Origin: Lightella neohaematopini
GTDB lineage: Bacteria > Pseudomonadota > Gammaproteobacteria > Enterobacterales > Enterobacteriaceae
Assembly: GCA_025728385.1 (NCBI GenBank)
Contig: JAOBJV010000008.1
Span: 1-20,322 of the forward strand
Direction: 5' to 3'
Length of the DNA stretch: 20,322 bases
Shown here: in pieces, positions 1 through 7,959 of the stretch
Layout: every line of letters starts with the position of its first letter
Position numbering within the stretch: position 1 is the first letter of the stretch
Notes under the pieces: generated by a model
Seen by the model: the letters and a program-made list of their open reading frames with translations, nothing else
Told to the model about the DNA's origin: nothing
Databases searched by the model: none
Program-made: the position numbers and the translations under genes

Positions 1-300
1 AAATATAGTACCAATACACATTAAGCAAGGTTTTAGTGTTACATATAACACAGAATTTAATAAACGATAATTACCTATTTTATTGCTACCCTGACGAATA
101 GCAATTATTTCAGCATGAGCTGTAGGATCATTGAATCTAATAACATTATTATATCCCATACCTATTATATTATTATTATGAACTAAAATAGCTCCAACAG
201 GTACTTCTCCTTGTTTTCTAGCATTTTCAGCTAATAATATACAATAATACATCCATTTAATATCATCATAAAAAAAACTATTATATCTAATTATATTCAT
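1..300 (-). CDS. tadA: tRNA adenosine(34) deaminase TadA (partial, C-terminus off the left edge)
   Basis: Reading the minus strand from the ATG at 300 gives 100 residues without a stop to the window edge. TadA deaminates the wobble adenosine of tRNA-Arg(ACG) to inosine so that one tRNA reads CGU, CGC and CGA. The zinc site of the cytidine-deaminase fold is visible: H62-A-E64 in the PTAHAE motif and the PCLMC motif with C92 and C95. The substrate-side stretch NYRLLNSVLYVTL matches the E. coli protein closely. The N-terminus aligns without extension, which supports this start. It lies 14 nt downstream of acpS and is probably the last visible member of the lepA-to-tadA run. In E. coli tadA also lies close to acpS, with a few genes between that are absent here. 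Confidence 0.95.
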   Translation of the reverse strand, partial: MNIIRYNSFFYDDIKWMYYCILLAENARKQGEVPVGAILVHNNNIIGMGYNNVIRFNDPTAHAEIIAIRQGSNKIGNYRLLNSVLYVTLKPCLMCIGTIF

Positions 301-314
301 ATCTATTAAAATAG

Positions 315-728
315 CTAATAACTAATTAATTTAGTTTTATTAATATTACTACTTTCTAAAATTACTAAAGCACAAGCATAATTTCTTTCGTCTGTTAATG
401 ACACATGTATATTATTAATGCTAAGATTATTCGCAAGTATTTTAGCTTGTCCAAATAAAACCAAAAGTGGTTTACCATAACTATTATTAATTACTTCAAA
501 TTGATTAAAATATAATCCATTATGTATACCAGTACCAAATGCTTTTAAGGCTGCTTCTTTCACGGCAAATCTAGTAGCTAAAAATCTTATAGGATTATTA
601 TTTTTATAATATCTTAATAATTCATTTCTATGCAATATTTTAATAGGAAAATGATTACCTTTTCTAAATAGAAGTAATTTTATTCTTTTTATTTCTATAA
701 TATCTATACCAACACCAATAATTTGCAT
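315..728 (-). CDS. acpS: Holo-[acyl-carrier-protein] synthase AcpS
   Basis: 137 residues (E. coli 126; the extra residues are mostly a polar C-terminal tail). AcpS transfers 4'-phosphopantetheine from CoA to the serine of apo-ACP, switching on fatty-acid synthesis. The N-terminal GVGIDIIEI carries the metal-binding Asp9, and FAVKEAALKAFGTGI carries Glu58, both at the usual numbering. The C-terminal strand TDERNYACALVI matches the family's SxTDxxxYAxAxVI-type ending. The ATG at 728 follows the pdxJ stop by 1 nt, so translation is probably coupled. pdxJ-acpS is the standard enterobacterial pair. Stop codon is TAG. Confidence 0.97.
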   Translation of the reverse strand: MQIIGVGIDIIEIKRIKLLLFRKGNHFPIKILHRNELLRYYKNNNPIRFLATRFAVKEAALKAFGTGIHNGLYFNQFEVINNSYGKPLLVLFGQAKILANNLSINNIHVSLTDERNYACALVILESSNINKTKLISY

Positions 729-729
729 T

Positions 730-1461
730 TTATAACATTCTAATTATTTTTAACATTTGTTCAATAGCATACTTTAATCCATAAATAACAGCTTGACTAA
801 TAATGGAATGTCCAATATGTAATATTTTTATTTGGTTTAATTGAATAATTGGAGCAACATTATAATAATTAAGTCCGTGACCAGCATTAATTAATAGTCC
901 TAATGATGTAGCAAATGATGCTGCTTGTCTAATATTATCTAATTCAACATAAAATTTATCATTATAATATTTACTTAATACAGCATAATTACCGGTATTT
1001 AATTCTATGTAATCAGTATTTAATTTTGCTGCTATTTCTATTTGTTCAATTATAGGATCAATAAATAAAGATACTTTAATATTGTTATTATGTAGAATAT
1101 TAATTAATTTATCTATTTTTTTATATTCTTTAATTAAATCTATTCCATGTTCTGTTGTTATTTCCATACGATTTTCTGGTACTAGACAACAATAATCTGG
1201 TTTTAGTAAACATGCTGTATTTACCATTATCTCGTTTGCTGAAATTTCTAAATTTAAATTAGTTTGAATCGTTTGACGTAAAATTTTAATATCACGTTCA
1301 TTAATATGTCTACGGTCTTCTCTTAGATGAACAGTTATACCACTAGCTCCAGCTTGTTCAGCGATAAATGCAGCTTGTACTGGATCAGGAAAAATAGTAT
1401 TTCTTGCATTACGTATAGTAGCAACATGATCAATATTTATATTTAACAAAGTATTTGCCAT
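730..1461 (-). CDS. pdxJ: Pyridoxine 5'-phosphate synthase PdxJ
   Basis: 243 residues, the same length as E. coli PdxJ. The enzyme condenses 3-amino-2-oxopropyl phosphate (from PdxA) with 1-deoxy-D-xylulose 5-phosphate to give pyridoxine 5'-phosphate, the ring-closing step of de novo vitamin B6 synthesis. Diagnostic blocks are NINIDHVATIRNARNT (residues 7-22), FIAEQAGASGITVHLREDRRHI (about 32-53), the CCLVPE segment, SLFIDP, and the phosphate-binding NAGHGLNYYNV near 192-202. A purine-rich ribosome-binding sequence (TGGAGA, minus strand, 1467-1472) sits 5 nt before the ATG. recO lies 71 nt upstream. The DXP substrate is shared with the isoprenoid pathway represented here by ispE. Confidence 0.98.
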   Translation of the reverse strand: MANTLLNINIDHVATIRNARNTIFPDPVQAAFIAEQAGASGITVHLREDRRHINERDIKILRQTIQTNLNLEISANEIMVNTACLLKPDYCCLVPENRMEITTEHGIDLIKEYKKIDKLINILHNNNIKVSLFIDPIIEQIEIAAKLNTDYIELNTGNYAVLSKYYNDKFYVELDNIRQAASFATSLGLLINAGHGLNYYNVAPIIQLNQIKILHIGHSIISQAVIYGLKYAIEQMLKIIRML

Positions 1462-1532
1462 ACATATCTCCAGTATAATTAATAAGTTAAATATATATTA
1501 ACATTTTTATAAAATAAATATTAATATTTTAT

Positions 1533-2216
1533 TTAATTTATAAATATATAACTTTTAATATTTTTTAATCCAAAATAATAAGTTAGTACTATTTTTGTAA
1601 ATCTTCTAGCTACATCTAACATTTTATTATTTTTAAAATTAAAATTAGCAATATTAAATAATTCATAATATGAAAAACTAAAATAATCTAACTTATTAGT
1701 AATTATAAAACTATTATCTATTTGGTATCTGTATAAATTTTTATTTTTTAGATTATCATTAAATTTAAGCATTAAATTAATATCACAACCTAAATACTTC
1801 AATAATGATAACTCAAAACAACAAACAACATATTTTAACGAGTTATTTGTACTAGCTAAAATTTTTAAAAAATATAGGTATTTATGAAACCATGTTAAAT
1901 GGTTACAATCATAAGTTATTAATTTTAATATTAGTTCATTAAAGTATAAGCCGCCGTATATCATATTACCAGTTATAGGTATGATAATAGAAATTTGTTC
2001 AGCTTTATACAATGTTTTTATATTACCTTTACCCCCATAATAAATTATTAATGGCATAAATGGTTGTAATATACCTCTAAAATTACTACGTAAAGACCTA
2101 GCACCATTAGCTACTAATTTTACTAAACCATAATATTCAGTAAAACATATTAAAATTAAACTAGTTTCTTTATATAAGTAACGATGTAAAACAAATGCAT
2201 TTTGTTTTATTTTCAT
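1533..2216 (-). CDS. recO: DNA repair protein RecO
   Basis: 227 residues (E. coli 242). RecO works with RecF and RecR to load RecA onto SSB-covered single-stranded DNA and anneals complementary strands. The N-terminal OB-fold region is well conserved: AFVLHRYLYKETSLIL, FTEYYGLVKLVANGAR and GILQPFMPL (about residues 7-56). The middle keeps the GLYFNEL helix and the C-terminal part is strongly drifted to Asn/Lys/Phe/Tyr. As in E. coli there is no zinc-finger cysteine set. The gene starts 16 nt after the era stop, as in the usual rnc-era-recO operon. RecR and RecF cannot be judged from this window. The diverged C-terminus makes full function less certain than identity. Confidence 0.93.
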   Translation of the reverse strand: MKIKQNAFVLHRYLYKETSLILICFTEYYGLVKLVANGARSLRSNFRGILQPFMPLIIYYGGKGNIKTLYKAEQISIIIPITGNMIYGGLYFNELILKLITYDCNHLTWFHKYLYFLKILASTNNSLKYVVCCFELSLLKYLGCDINLMLKFNDNLKNKNLYRYQIDNSFIITNKLDYFSFSYYELFNIANFNFKNNKMLDVARRFTKIVLTYYFGLKNIKSYIFIN

Positions 2217-2232
2217 TAGTTATCCTAAAAAA

Positions 2233-3045
2233 TTAAATTTTTATTGATAAAATTAAATTTACTTTTTTATTAAAAAATATTTCTATATTTTTTGTAGCAT
2301 AAAAATTAATTTTTTTAATTAAAAAACCATTATTACCAATAATAATTTTTTTTTGACTATTATTTTTCACATATACTATCGCAAATATATTGTAAGTATT
2401 TTCTAACTTATTAATATAAATAACTTTTACTTTAGTAGTATATGGTAATTCTTGATTTAAGAATTTTATTATTTTCTCACGTATTAATTCAGATAAAATA
2501 AATTTATGTGATTGATTAGTAATAATATAATCAGGAAATTTCGGTTTACCACTTGGTATATAATTATATATAATTTTTAGTAGAATATTAATATTACTAT
2601 TTTTTTTAGCACAAATTGGAATTATATTACTAAAACTATATTTTTTGTCTAAAAAAGATAAGTATGGCAATAAATCACTTTTTCGTTTAAAGAAATCAAT
2701 TTTATTTATAACTAATAAAATCAATTTATCTAGTTTTTTTAAATAATTTAAAATTAATTCCTCATATTTAGTCCAGTATTTATTTATAACTAATAAAATT
2801 ATATCCACGTTATTTATAACATTATATTGTTTAGAAATATTATTAATATTTTTATTATTTATGCCTGGAGTATCAATAAATACTATTTGATAATTACTAT
2901 TATTATAAATACCAACAATATTAGTTTTAGTAGTACATATTTTATGAGATGTAATTGATAATTTTTTTTTTACAAGTTTATTTAATATTGTTGATTTACC
3001 TACATTTACTCTACCAACAATAACAACAGTACCGTAATAATACAT
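2233..3045 (-). CDS. era: Ribosome-assembly GTPase Era, C-terminally shortened
   Basis: 270 residues (E. coli 301). Era binds the 3' end of 16S rRNA and assists late 30S maturation. GTPase motifs: G1 GRVNVGKST (11-19; the usual Pro of GRPNVGKS is Val), G3 DTPG (58-61), G4 NKID (114-117), G5 CAKK (145-148). The KH RNA-binding domain follows, with the GNNGFLIKKI loop at about 237-246. Compared with E. coli, the protein begins about six residues later and stops right after the last KH strand (residue 270), losing roughly 20 tail residues that usually include a Trp and a final Leu-Gly-Tyr. Only 16 nt separate the stop from recO, so the tail is not hidden in another frame. The gene starts 3 nt after rnc. 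Confidence 0.95.
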   Translation of the reverse strand: MYYYGTVVIVGRVNVGKSTILNKLVKKKLSITSHKICTTKTNIVGIYNNSNYQIVFIDTPGINNKNINNISKQYNVINNVDIILLVINKYWTKYEELILNYLKKLDKLILLVINKIDFFKRKSDLLPYLSFLDKKYSFSNIIPICAKKNSNINILLKIIYNYIPSGKPKFPDYIITNQSHKFILSELIREKIIKFLNQELPYTTKVKVIYINKLENTYNIFAIVYVKNNSQKKIIIGNNGFLIKKINFYATKNIEIFFNKKVNLILSIKI

Positions 3046-3048
3046 AAT

Positions 3049-3735
3049 CTATTTAAAAGACATATTAATTAATTTTAATGTTTTTTTAGCAGCTTCTTGT
3101 TCTGCTTTACGACGACTACTACCATTACCTATAGTTGGGTTATTTAATAAATTAGTCTGACAATACACAATAAAATTTTGTTTATGAGCACTACCTAGTA
3201 TTTTAACTACTTTATAAGTAGGTAACGGCAAATGTTGACTCTGTAAATATTCTTGCAACATAGTTTTTGAATCTTTCTTCTTGTTATATGGATCAATATT
3301 ATTAATTCTATCATTAAATAATTTTAAGATAATATTTTCAACAATATTAATATTATTACTATCTAATAATATACTACCGATAATAGCTTCTAGTGTATTT
3401 TCTAATATAGAAACTCTGTTATATCCATTATTTTTAATTTCACCAAATCCAAGATATAGATAATTACTTAATTTTAATTCATTAGCTATTTCTACTAATG
3501 TGTTACTACAAACTAATATAGATCTAATTTGACTTAAACTACCCTCATTAAGATCTAAAAATCTATTATAAATAATTTTACTAATAATATAATTTAATAT
3601 AGAATCACCCAAAAATTCTAAACGTTCATTATGTATTAAACTAGCACTTCTATGAGTAAGAGCTTGTGTTAGTAAACTTAGTTGACTAAAATAATATCCT
3701 AATTTATATTGCAAGCTATTAATGTTTTTATTCAT
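3049..3735 (-). CDS. rnc: Ribonuclease III
   Basis: 228 residues (E. coli 226). RNase III cleaves double-stranded RNA and separates 16S from 23S precursors. The nuclease signature NERLEFLGDS carries E37, E40 and D44 (E. coli E38, E41, D45), and E64 and E116 correspond to E65 and E117. The position of the metal ligand D114 is Asn113 here (codon AAT, within SILENTLEAIIG). A C-terminal dsRNA-binding domain is intact from about residue 154, with TMLQEYLQ, LPLPTY and GSSRRKAEQEAAKKTL. It lies 1 nt after the lepB stop and 3 nt before era. With no space upstream, the structured leader that lets E. coli RNase III cut its own mRNA cannot exist here. Confidence 0.97.
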   Translation of the reverse strand: MNKNINSLQYKLGYYFSQLSLLTQALTHRSASLIHNERLEFLGDSILNYIISKIIYNRFLDLNEGSLSQIRSILVCSNTLVEIANELKLSNYLYLGFGEIKNNGYNRVSILENTLEAIIGSILLDSNNINIVENIILKLFNDRINNIDPYNKKKDSKTMLQEYLQSQHLPLPTYKVVKILGSAHKQNFIVYCQTNLLNNPTIGNGSSRRKAEQEAAKKTLKLINMSFK

Positions 3736-3736
3736 T

Positions 3737-4687
3737 TTATTTTAAAATACCTAATCTATCTAATCTAATTTTATTAAAAATATTATTATTATACTCATTT
3801 AAACTAAACCATATAAATACAGCTTTTCCTATAATATCTTTTTCTGAAACAAATCCCCAGTAACGACTATCAAAACTATTATCACGATTATCACCCATAA
3901 CAAAATAACTATTAGATGGCACTATCCATTCTGATATATTATTTTTATTTTGTTTAAAATAATAATCTATTTGATCGTATTGTTCTGGATTAATTAATAT
4001 ATTATATGATAATTTAGACAATGATTCTTTTTTTTCTAACAATTTAATATAATGTTCTTGTTTACTTAATTTATTAGTTGTGTAATAATTAATAATCTGA
4101 TTATTTTTAAAATAAAATACTTGCTTAAAATTACTAAATATCAAATCACTATATTTAATAATAATTTTATTATTTAATAACTTATTATTATAATTAGGAT
4201 AAATAGATATTTCTTTATCAATATAATTATAAATTATTTTATCCCCAGGAATACCAATTATTCTTTTAATATATTTAATACCTTTATCATTAGGATAATT
4301 AAATACAATTAAATCACCTCTATTAGGTGTATTAAATTTTATAAAATAATTATTTGATATAGGATTTTTTATACCATAAGAAATTTTTTCTACAAAAATA
4401 AAATCTCCTTGTAATAAAGTTGGTATCATAGACCCTGATAATATCTTAAATGGTTCTACTAATATTAATCTAATTAATAGTAATATAATTAATGTAGGAA
4501 AAGTAGAACTAATAAATCTACTAATATAATTAGTAATATTTATATTAATAATTTTACTATGATTATTAATTTTTATCTTATTTTTCGAAGATTTATGATT
4601 TAATCTTATTAAGATATAATTTAATATCCATATTAAAAGAATAACTATAATTATTATAAATAATAATTTATTAATATTACTAATCAT
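3737..4687 (-). CDS. lepB: Signal peptidase I (LepB)
   Basis: 316 residues (E. coli 324). LepB is the inner-membrane Ser/Lys protease that removes signal peptides from Sec- and Tat-exported proteins. Two membrane segments are visible at about residues 8-28 and 60-78, separated by a short basic cytoplasmic loop, as in the enterobacterial enzyme. The catalytic serine is Ser86 in SGSMIPTLLQGDFIFVEK and the general base is Lys141 in YIKRIIGIPGDK, each four lower than E. coli S90 and K145. The late box MGDNRDNSFDSRYWGFV is intact. The central insert is Asn/Lys/Tyr-rich and drifted. It starts 27 nt after lepA, matching the lepA-lepB-rnc operon. Confidence 0.97.
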   Translation of the reverse strand: MISNINKLLFIIIIVILLIWILNYILIRLNHKSSKNKIKINNHSKIININITNYISRFISSTFPTLIILLLIRLILVEPFKILSGSMIPTLLQGDFIFVEKISYGIKNPISNNYFIKFNTPNRGDLIVFNYPNDKGIKYIKRIIGIPGDKIIYNYIDKEISIYPNYNNKLLNNKIIIKYSDLIFSNFKQVFYFKNNQIINYYTTNKLSKQEHYIKLLEKKESLSKLSYNILINPEQYDQIDYYFKQNKNNISEWIVPSNSYFVMGDNRDNSFDSRYWGFVSEKDIIGKAVFIWFSLNEYNNNIFNKIRLDRLGILK

Positions 4688-4714
4688 AATTTATATTTAA
4701 AATAAGTTTAATTT

Positions 4715-6499
4715 TTAATTAATATTAAGTAATGAGAAAAATACCTTTTTAGGAATATTTATTTTTCCTAATTTTTGTAATTTCTTTTTACCATCTCTTT
4801 GTTTATTTAATAATTTTTTCTTTCTGCTTACATCACCGCCATAACATTTTTCTGTTACTTTTTTACATAATCTTTTTATTGTAGTACGAGCAATGACTTT
4901 ATTATTTATAACTGCTTGTATAATTACATTAAATTGATGTCTGGGTATAATTTTAGCTAATTTATTAATTATTAAATTTGTCTTATATCTAATATCATTA
5001 TTATGTAATATGATAGACAATTCTGGTATTAATTTTTTATTTATATAAATATTAACACATGATAATTTAGATTTTTTAAAATACTTAAAATTATAATCTA
5101 AAGATGCATATCCATGAGAAATAGATTTAATTATTGTAGACAAATCTAATATTACTTCTATTAATGGTATAAAATAAGTAATTTTGACTTGATCATTAAA
5201 ATAAATAATACTAACTTGCGTTCCTCTTTTTTTAATACATAATTTTATTATTTTACTAACATAAATTCTTGGTGTTACTATAACACACTCAGCAATTGGT
5301 TCACGTAATTCTCTAATTTTATTTAGAGCTAATAATTGATAGGGTTTATTGATATAAATAATTTTATTATTATTAGTTAATACCTCATATTTAACTGTTG
5401 GTAATGTAATAACTAATTCTAATTTATATTCTCGTTCTAAACGAGTTTTAATTATATCCATATGTAATAATCCTAAAAATCCACATCTAAATCCATTACC
5501 AAAAGTATTAGAAAATTCTGGTTTATATGATAATGATGCATCACTTAAACTAATTTTAGTTAAAGCATTGCTAAAAATATTATAGTCACTATTATTTAGT
5601 AAAAATAAACTTACAAAAATCTGTGGATTAACTTTTTTTATTGGTAATATTGCATTATCAACATCTTTTTCTGAAATAATAATACTTCCAACTATTGGTT
5701 GTTTAAAATTTTTTATATTACATATAATCCAGCCAACTTCACCACAATTTAGTGCAGAACACTCTTTTATTTTTGGTGTAACTAACCATATTTTTTTTAC
5801 AATATAAGTATTATTAACACTAACTAATTTAATCTTATCTTTTTCTAAGATAAAACCAGATTTAATTCTTATTAATAACATAATTCCTAAATATTTATGA
5901 AATTGAGCATCTATAATTATTGCTTGTAATTTATCATTATAATAATTAATAGGTGGAGGGATAAATTCTATTATATTTTTTATTAAGTTACTTATACCCA
6001 TTTCTTTTTTTGCAGAACAACAAGTAATGATTAAATTTTTATCTAAAATATTCTTTATTTGATTAATAAGATTAATAGGTTTAGATTCTAGTAGATCTAT
6101 TTTATTTATTACTACTATAGTAAATAAATTCATATTTTTTGCTATATAAAAATTATTTACAGTTTGTGCTTCAATTCCTTTTATAGCATCTATTAATAAT
6201 AAGACACCTTCACATGCCGATAATGCTCGAATAACTTCGTAAGAAAAATCTGTATGTCCTGGAGTATCAATTAAATTTAACTTATAATTAACTCCAAAAA
6301 AATTATAAGTTAGATTAATACTTTGTGCTTTTATTGTAATACCTCTTTCTTGTTCTAAATAAATATTATCTATAATATTTATATTATCTAAATGATTTTT
6401 ATTGTTACAAAATTTAATTAAACAATTAGATAACGTTGATTTACCATGATCAATATGAGCAATAACAGAAAAATTACGAATATTATTTGTTTTAAACAT
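4715..6499 (-). CDS. lepA: Elongation factor 4 / LepA GTPase
   Basis: 594 residues (E. coli 599). LepA is an EF-G-like ribosomal GTPase implicated in back-translocation under stress and in 30S biogenesis. G1 AHIDHGKST is at 14-22, the switch-I region around QERGITIKAQS at 50-60, G3 DTPGHTDF with the catalytic-type His82, and G4 NKID at 132-135. The LepA-specific C-terminus is present, with GYASLDYNFKYF and the basic CYGGDVSRKKKLLNKQRDGK segment that reaches into the ribosome. It heads the minus-strand run and is divergent from ung across an 80-nt A+T-only-like gap that should hold promoters for both, although I cannot pick one out. Confidence 0.98.
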   Translation of the reverse strand: MFKTNNIRNFSVIAHIDHGKSTLSNCLIKFCNNKNHLDNINIIDNIYLEQERGITIKAQSINLTYNFFGVNYKLNLIDTPGHTDFSYEVIRALSACEGVLLLIDAIKGIEAQTVNNFYIAKNMNLFTIVVINKIDLLESKPINLINQIKNILDKNLIITCCSAKKEMGISNLIKNIIEFIPPPINYYNDKLQAIIIDAQFHKYLGIMLLIRIKSGFILEKDKIKLVSVNNTYIVKKIWLVTPKIKECSALNCGEVGWIICNIKNFKQPIVGSIIISEKDVDNAILPIKKVNPQIFVSLFLLNNSDYNIFSNALTKISLSDASLSYKPEFSNTFGNGFRCGFLGLLHMDIIKTRLEREYKLELVITLPTVKYEVLTNNNKIIYINKPYQLLALNKIRELREPIAECVIVTPRIYVSKIIKLCIKKRGTQVSIIYFNDQVKITYFIPLIEVILDLSTIIKSISHGYASLDYNFKYFKKSKLSCVNIYINKKLIPELSIILHNNDIRYKTNLIINKLAKIIPRHQFNVIIQAVINNKVIARTTIKRLCKKVTEKCYGGDVSRKKKLLNKQRDGKKKLQKLGKINIPKKVFFSLLNIN

Positions 6500-6579
6500 A
6501 TAGAATATTTTTAATAAAATTTACTTTATATATTATTATATTTATAATAAAAATATATTCAATAATAATACATTTGTTT

Positions 6580-7248
6580 ATGATTAATATAATTAACTGG
6601 AATAATCTATTAAAAAATGAGTTTAAAAAAGATTATTTTAAAAAAATAATAAAATTTATAAAAAATAGAAAATCTGATGGATATGAGATATATCCAAATA
6701 ATAATAGGATATTTCATGCTTTAAATACAACAAAATTTAATAAAGTAAAAATTGTTATAATTGGACAAGATCCATATCATAATCCCAAACAAGCAGATGG
6801 TTTAGCTTTTTCTGTTAATAAGGGTATAAAAATTCCACTATCATTATTTAATATTTTTAAAGAATTAAAAAATAGTATTGATAACTTTATTATTCCAAAT
6901 CATGGAAATTTATATAATTGGGCCATACAAGGAGTATTATTACTTAATTCTATACTTACAGTAGAAAAAAATAAACCATTATCTCATTCAAATATAGGAT
7001 GGGAATTATTTACTAATACAATTATAAAAATATTAGATCATTATCATAATGGATTAATATTTTTATTATGGGGTAATTTTGCTAAAAAAAAAATTAAATA
7101 TATAAATAAGAATAAACACTTTATATTAACAACATCACATCCATCACCATATTCTGCAAATTTAGGATTTTTTGGTTGTAAACATTTTATTATAGCTAAC
7201 AATATTCTTATAAAACAAAATAAAAAACCAATAAATTGGTTAATATAA
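6580..7248 (+). CDS. ung: Uracil-DNA glycosylase
   Basis: 222 residues from the ATG at 6580 (E. coli 229). Ung removes uracil arising from cytosine deamination or dUTP incorporation. Catalytic motifs are GQDPYH with Asp64 and HPSP with the conserved His near the C-terminus. AFSV, the LLLN motif (GVLLLNSILTV) and GFFGCKHF are also present. A TTG two codons earlier (6574) would give 224 residues. I prefer the ATG because it places the catalytic Asp exactly at residue 64, the E. coli number. The gene contains a run of ten A (7084-7093) that is in frame. It converges on grpE with 14 nt between stops and no terminator-like hairpin. Confidence 0.97.
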   Translation: MINIINWNNLLKNEFKKDYFKKIIKFIKNRKSDGYEIYPNNNRIFHALNTTKFNKVKIVIIGQDPYHNPKQADGLAFSVNKGIKIPLSLFNIFKELKNSIDNFIIPNHGNLYNWAIQGVLLLNSILTVEKNKPLSHSNIGWELFTNTIIKILDHYHNGLIFLLWGNFAKKKIKYINKNKHFILTTSHPSPYSANLGFFGCKHFIIANNILIKQNKKPINWLI

Positions 7249-7262
7249 TTACGCCAATCTTA

Positions 7263-7847
7263 CTATCTAGATACTGTAACTATAGCTGGTCGTATTAATC
7301 TTTTATTTAAAGTATAACCTTTTTGTACTATACAAATTACTTGATTAGGCTCATATTTACCAGATTTATCTATACTAATAGCTTGATGTATAGATGGATC
7401 AAATTGAACTAAATTTTCATCTATTAAATCTAATCCAAATTTACGCATAACACTAATTAAAGACTGTAAAGTTAACTCAATACCTTTCTTTGTAGAAGAT
7501 AATGCGTCATCTTTATCTATTGTAACTAATGCTCTCTCAAGATTATCAATTACTGGTAATAATTCAATCATAAAGTTTTCTAAGGCAAATTTATGAGCTT
7601 TTTCTATGTCTTGTATACTTCTACGACGAATATTCTCGATTTCAGCTTTTGCTCTTAATATATAATCACGTTCTTTCTGCTTTAGTTCAATGATAGATAA
7701 TTCTAATTCATTTATACGTTGATCTCTAACATCTAATTTAGTAGATTGTTCTAAATTAGAATTATTTGAAAATTCTTGATTATTACTATTTTCTTGACTT
7801 TCTAAATCTTTCTGATCACGAGTACTTTGTTCTTTACTAATTTCCAT
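7263..7847 (-). CDS. grpE: Nucleotide-exchange factor GrpE
   Basis: 194 residues (E. coli 197). GrpE releases ADP from DnaK and acts as a thermosensor of the Hsp70 cycle. The N-terminal 40 residues are acidic/polar and disordered-looking. A long coiled-coil helix covers about 42-95 (ERDYILRAKAEIENIRRR, DIEKAHKFALENF). The four-helix and beta-domain follow, with ELLPVIDNLERAL and the signature QKGYTLNKRLIRPAIVTV at the end. It is noticeably better conserved and less A+T-drifted than its neighbours. The ATG is preceded by GGAGA. A sigma-32-type promoter lies just upstream (7887-7915), indicating heat-shock control. Divergent from nadK, as in E. coli. Confidence 0.98.
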   Translation of the reverse strand: MEISKEQSTRDQKDLESQENSNNQEFSNNSNLEQSTKLDVRDQRINELELSIIELKQKERDYILRAKAEIENIRRRSIQDIEKAHKFALENFMIELLPVIDNLERALVTIDKDDALSSTKKGIELTLQSLISVMRKFGLDLIDENLVQFDPSIHQAISIDKSGKYEPNQVICIVQKGYTLNKRLIRPAIVTVSR

Positions 7848-7886
7848 TAGTTCTCCATTATCTATTAAAAAAATAACAAAGAGTAT

Positions 7887-7915
7887 TAATGGGGATTAAT
7901 AATAAATATTTCAAG
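7887..7915 (-). promoter_or_regulatory. Sigma-32 (RpoH) heat-shock promoter of grpE
   Basis: On the minus strand CTTGAAA (7909-7915) is followed after a 14-nt spacer by CCCCATTA (7887-7894). This matches the enterobacterial RpoH consensus CTTGAAA, 13-15 nt, CCCCATnT at nearly every position. The CCCC tetrad is very unlikely by chance in DNA this A+T-rich. Initiation 6-8 nt downstream would leave a leader of about 32-34 nt carrying the GGAGA ribosome-binding site before the grpE ATG at 7847. Confidence 0.88.
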
Positions 7916-7959
7916 TAAATTATATTAATACATGTAAATAATAAGGATATATAATTATT

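Noticed and set aside
3281..3463. 60-codon plus-strand open frame inside rnc
   Set aside because: Antisense shadow of a well-supported gene; no family resemblance and no ribosome-binding site.
6574..6579. TTG as the ung start
   Set aside because: The ATG at 6580 puts the catalytic Asp at residue 64 as in E. coli; TTG is not needed.
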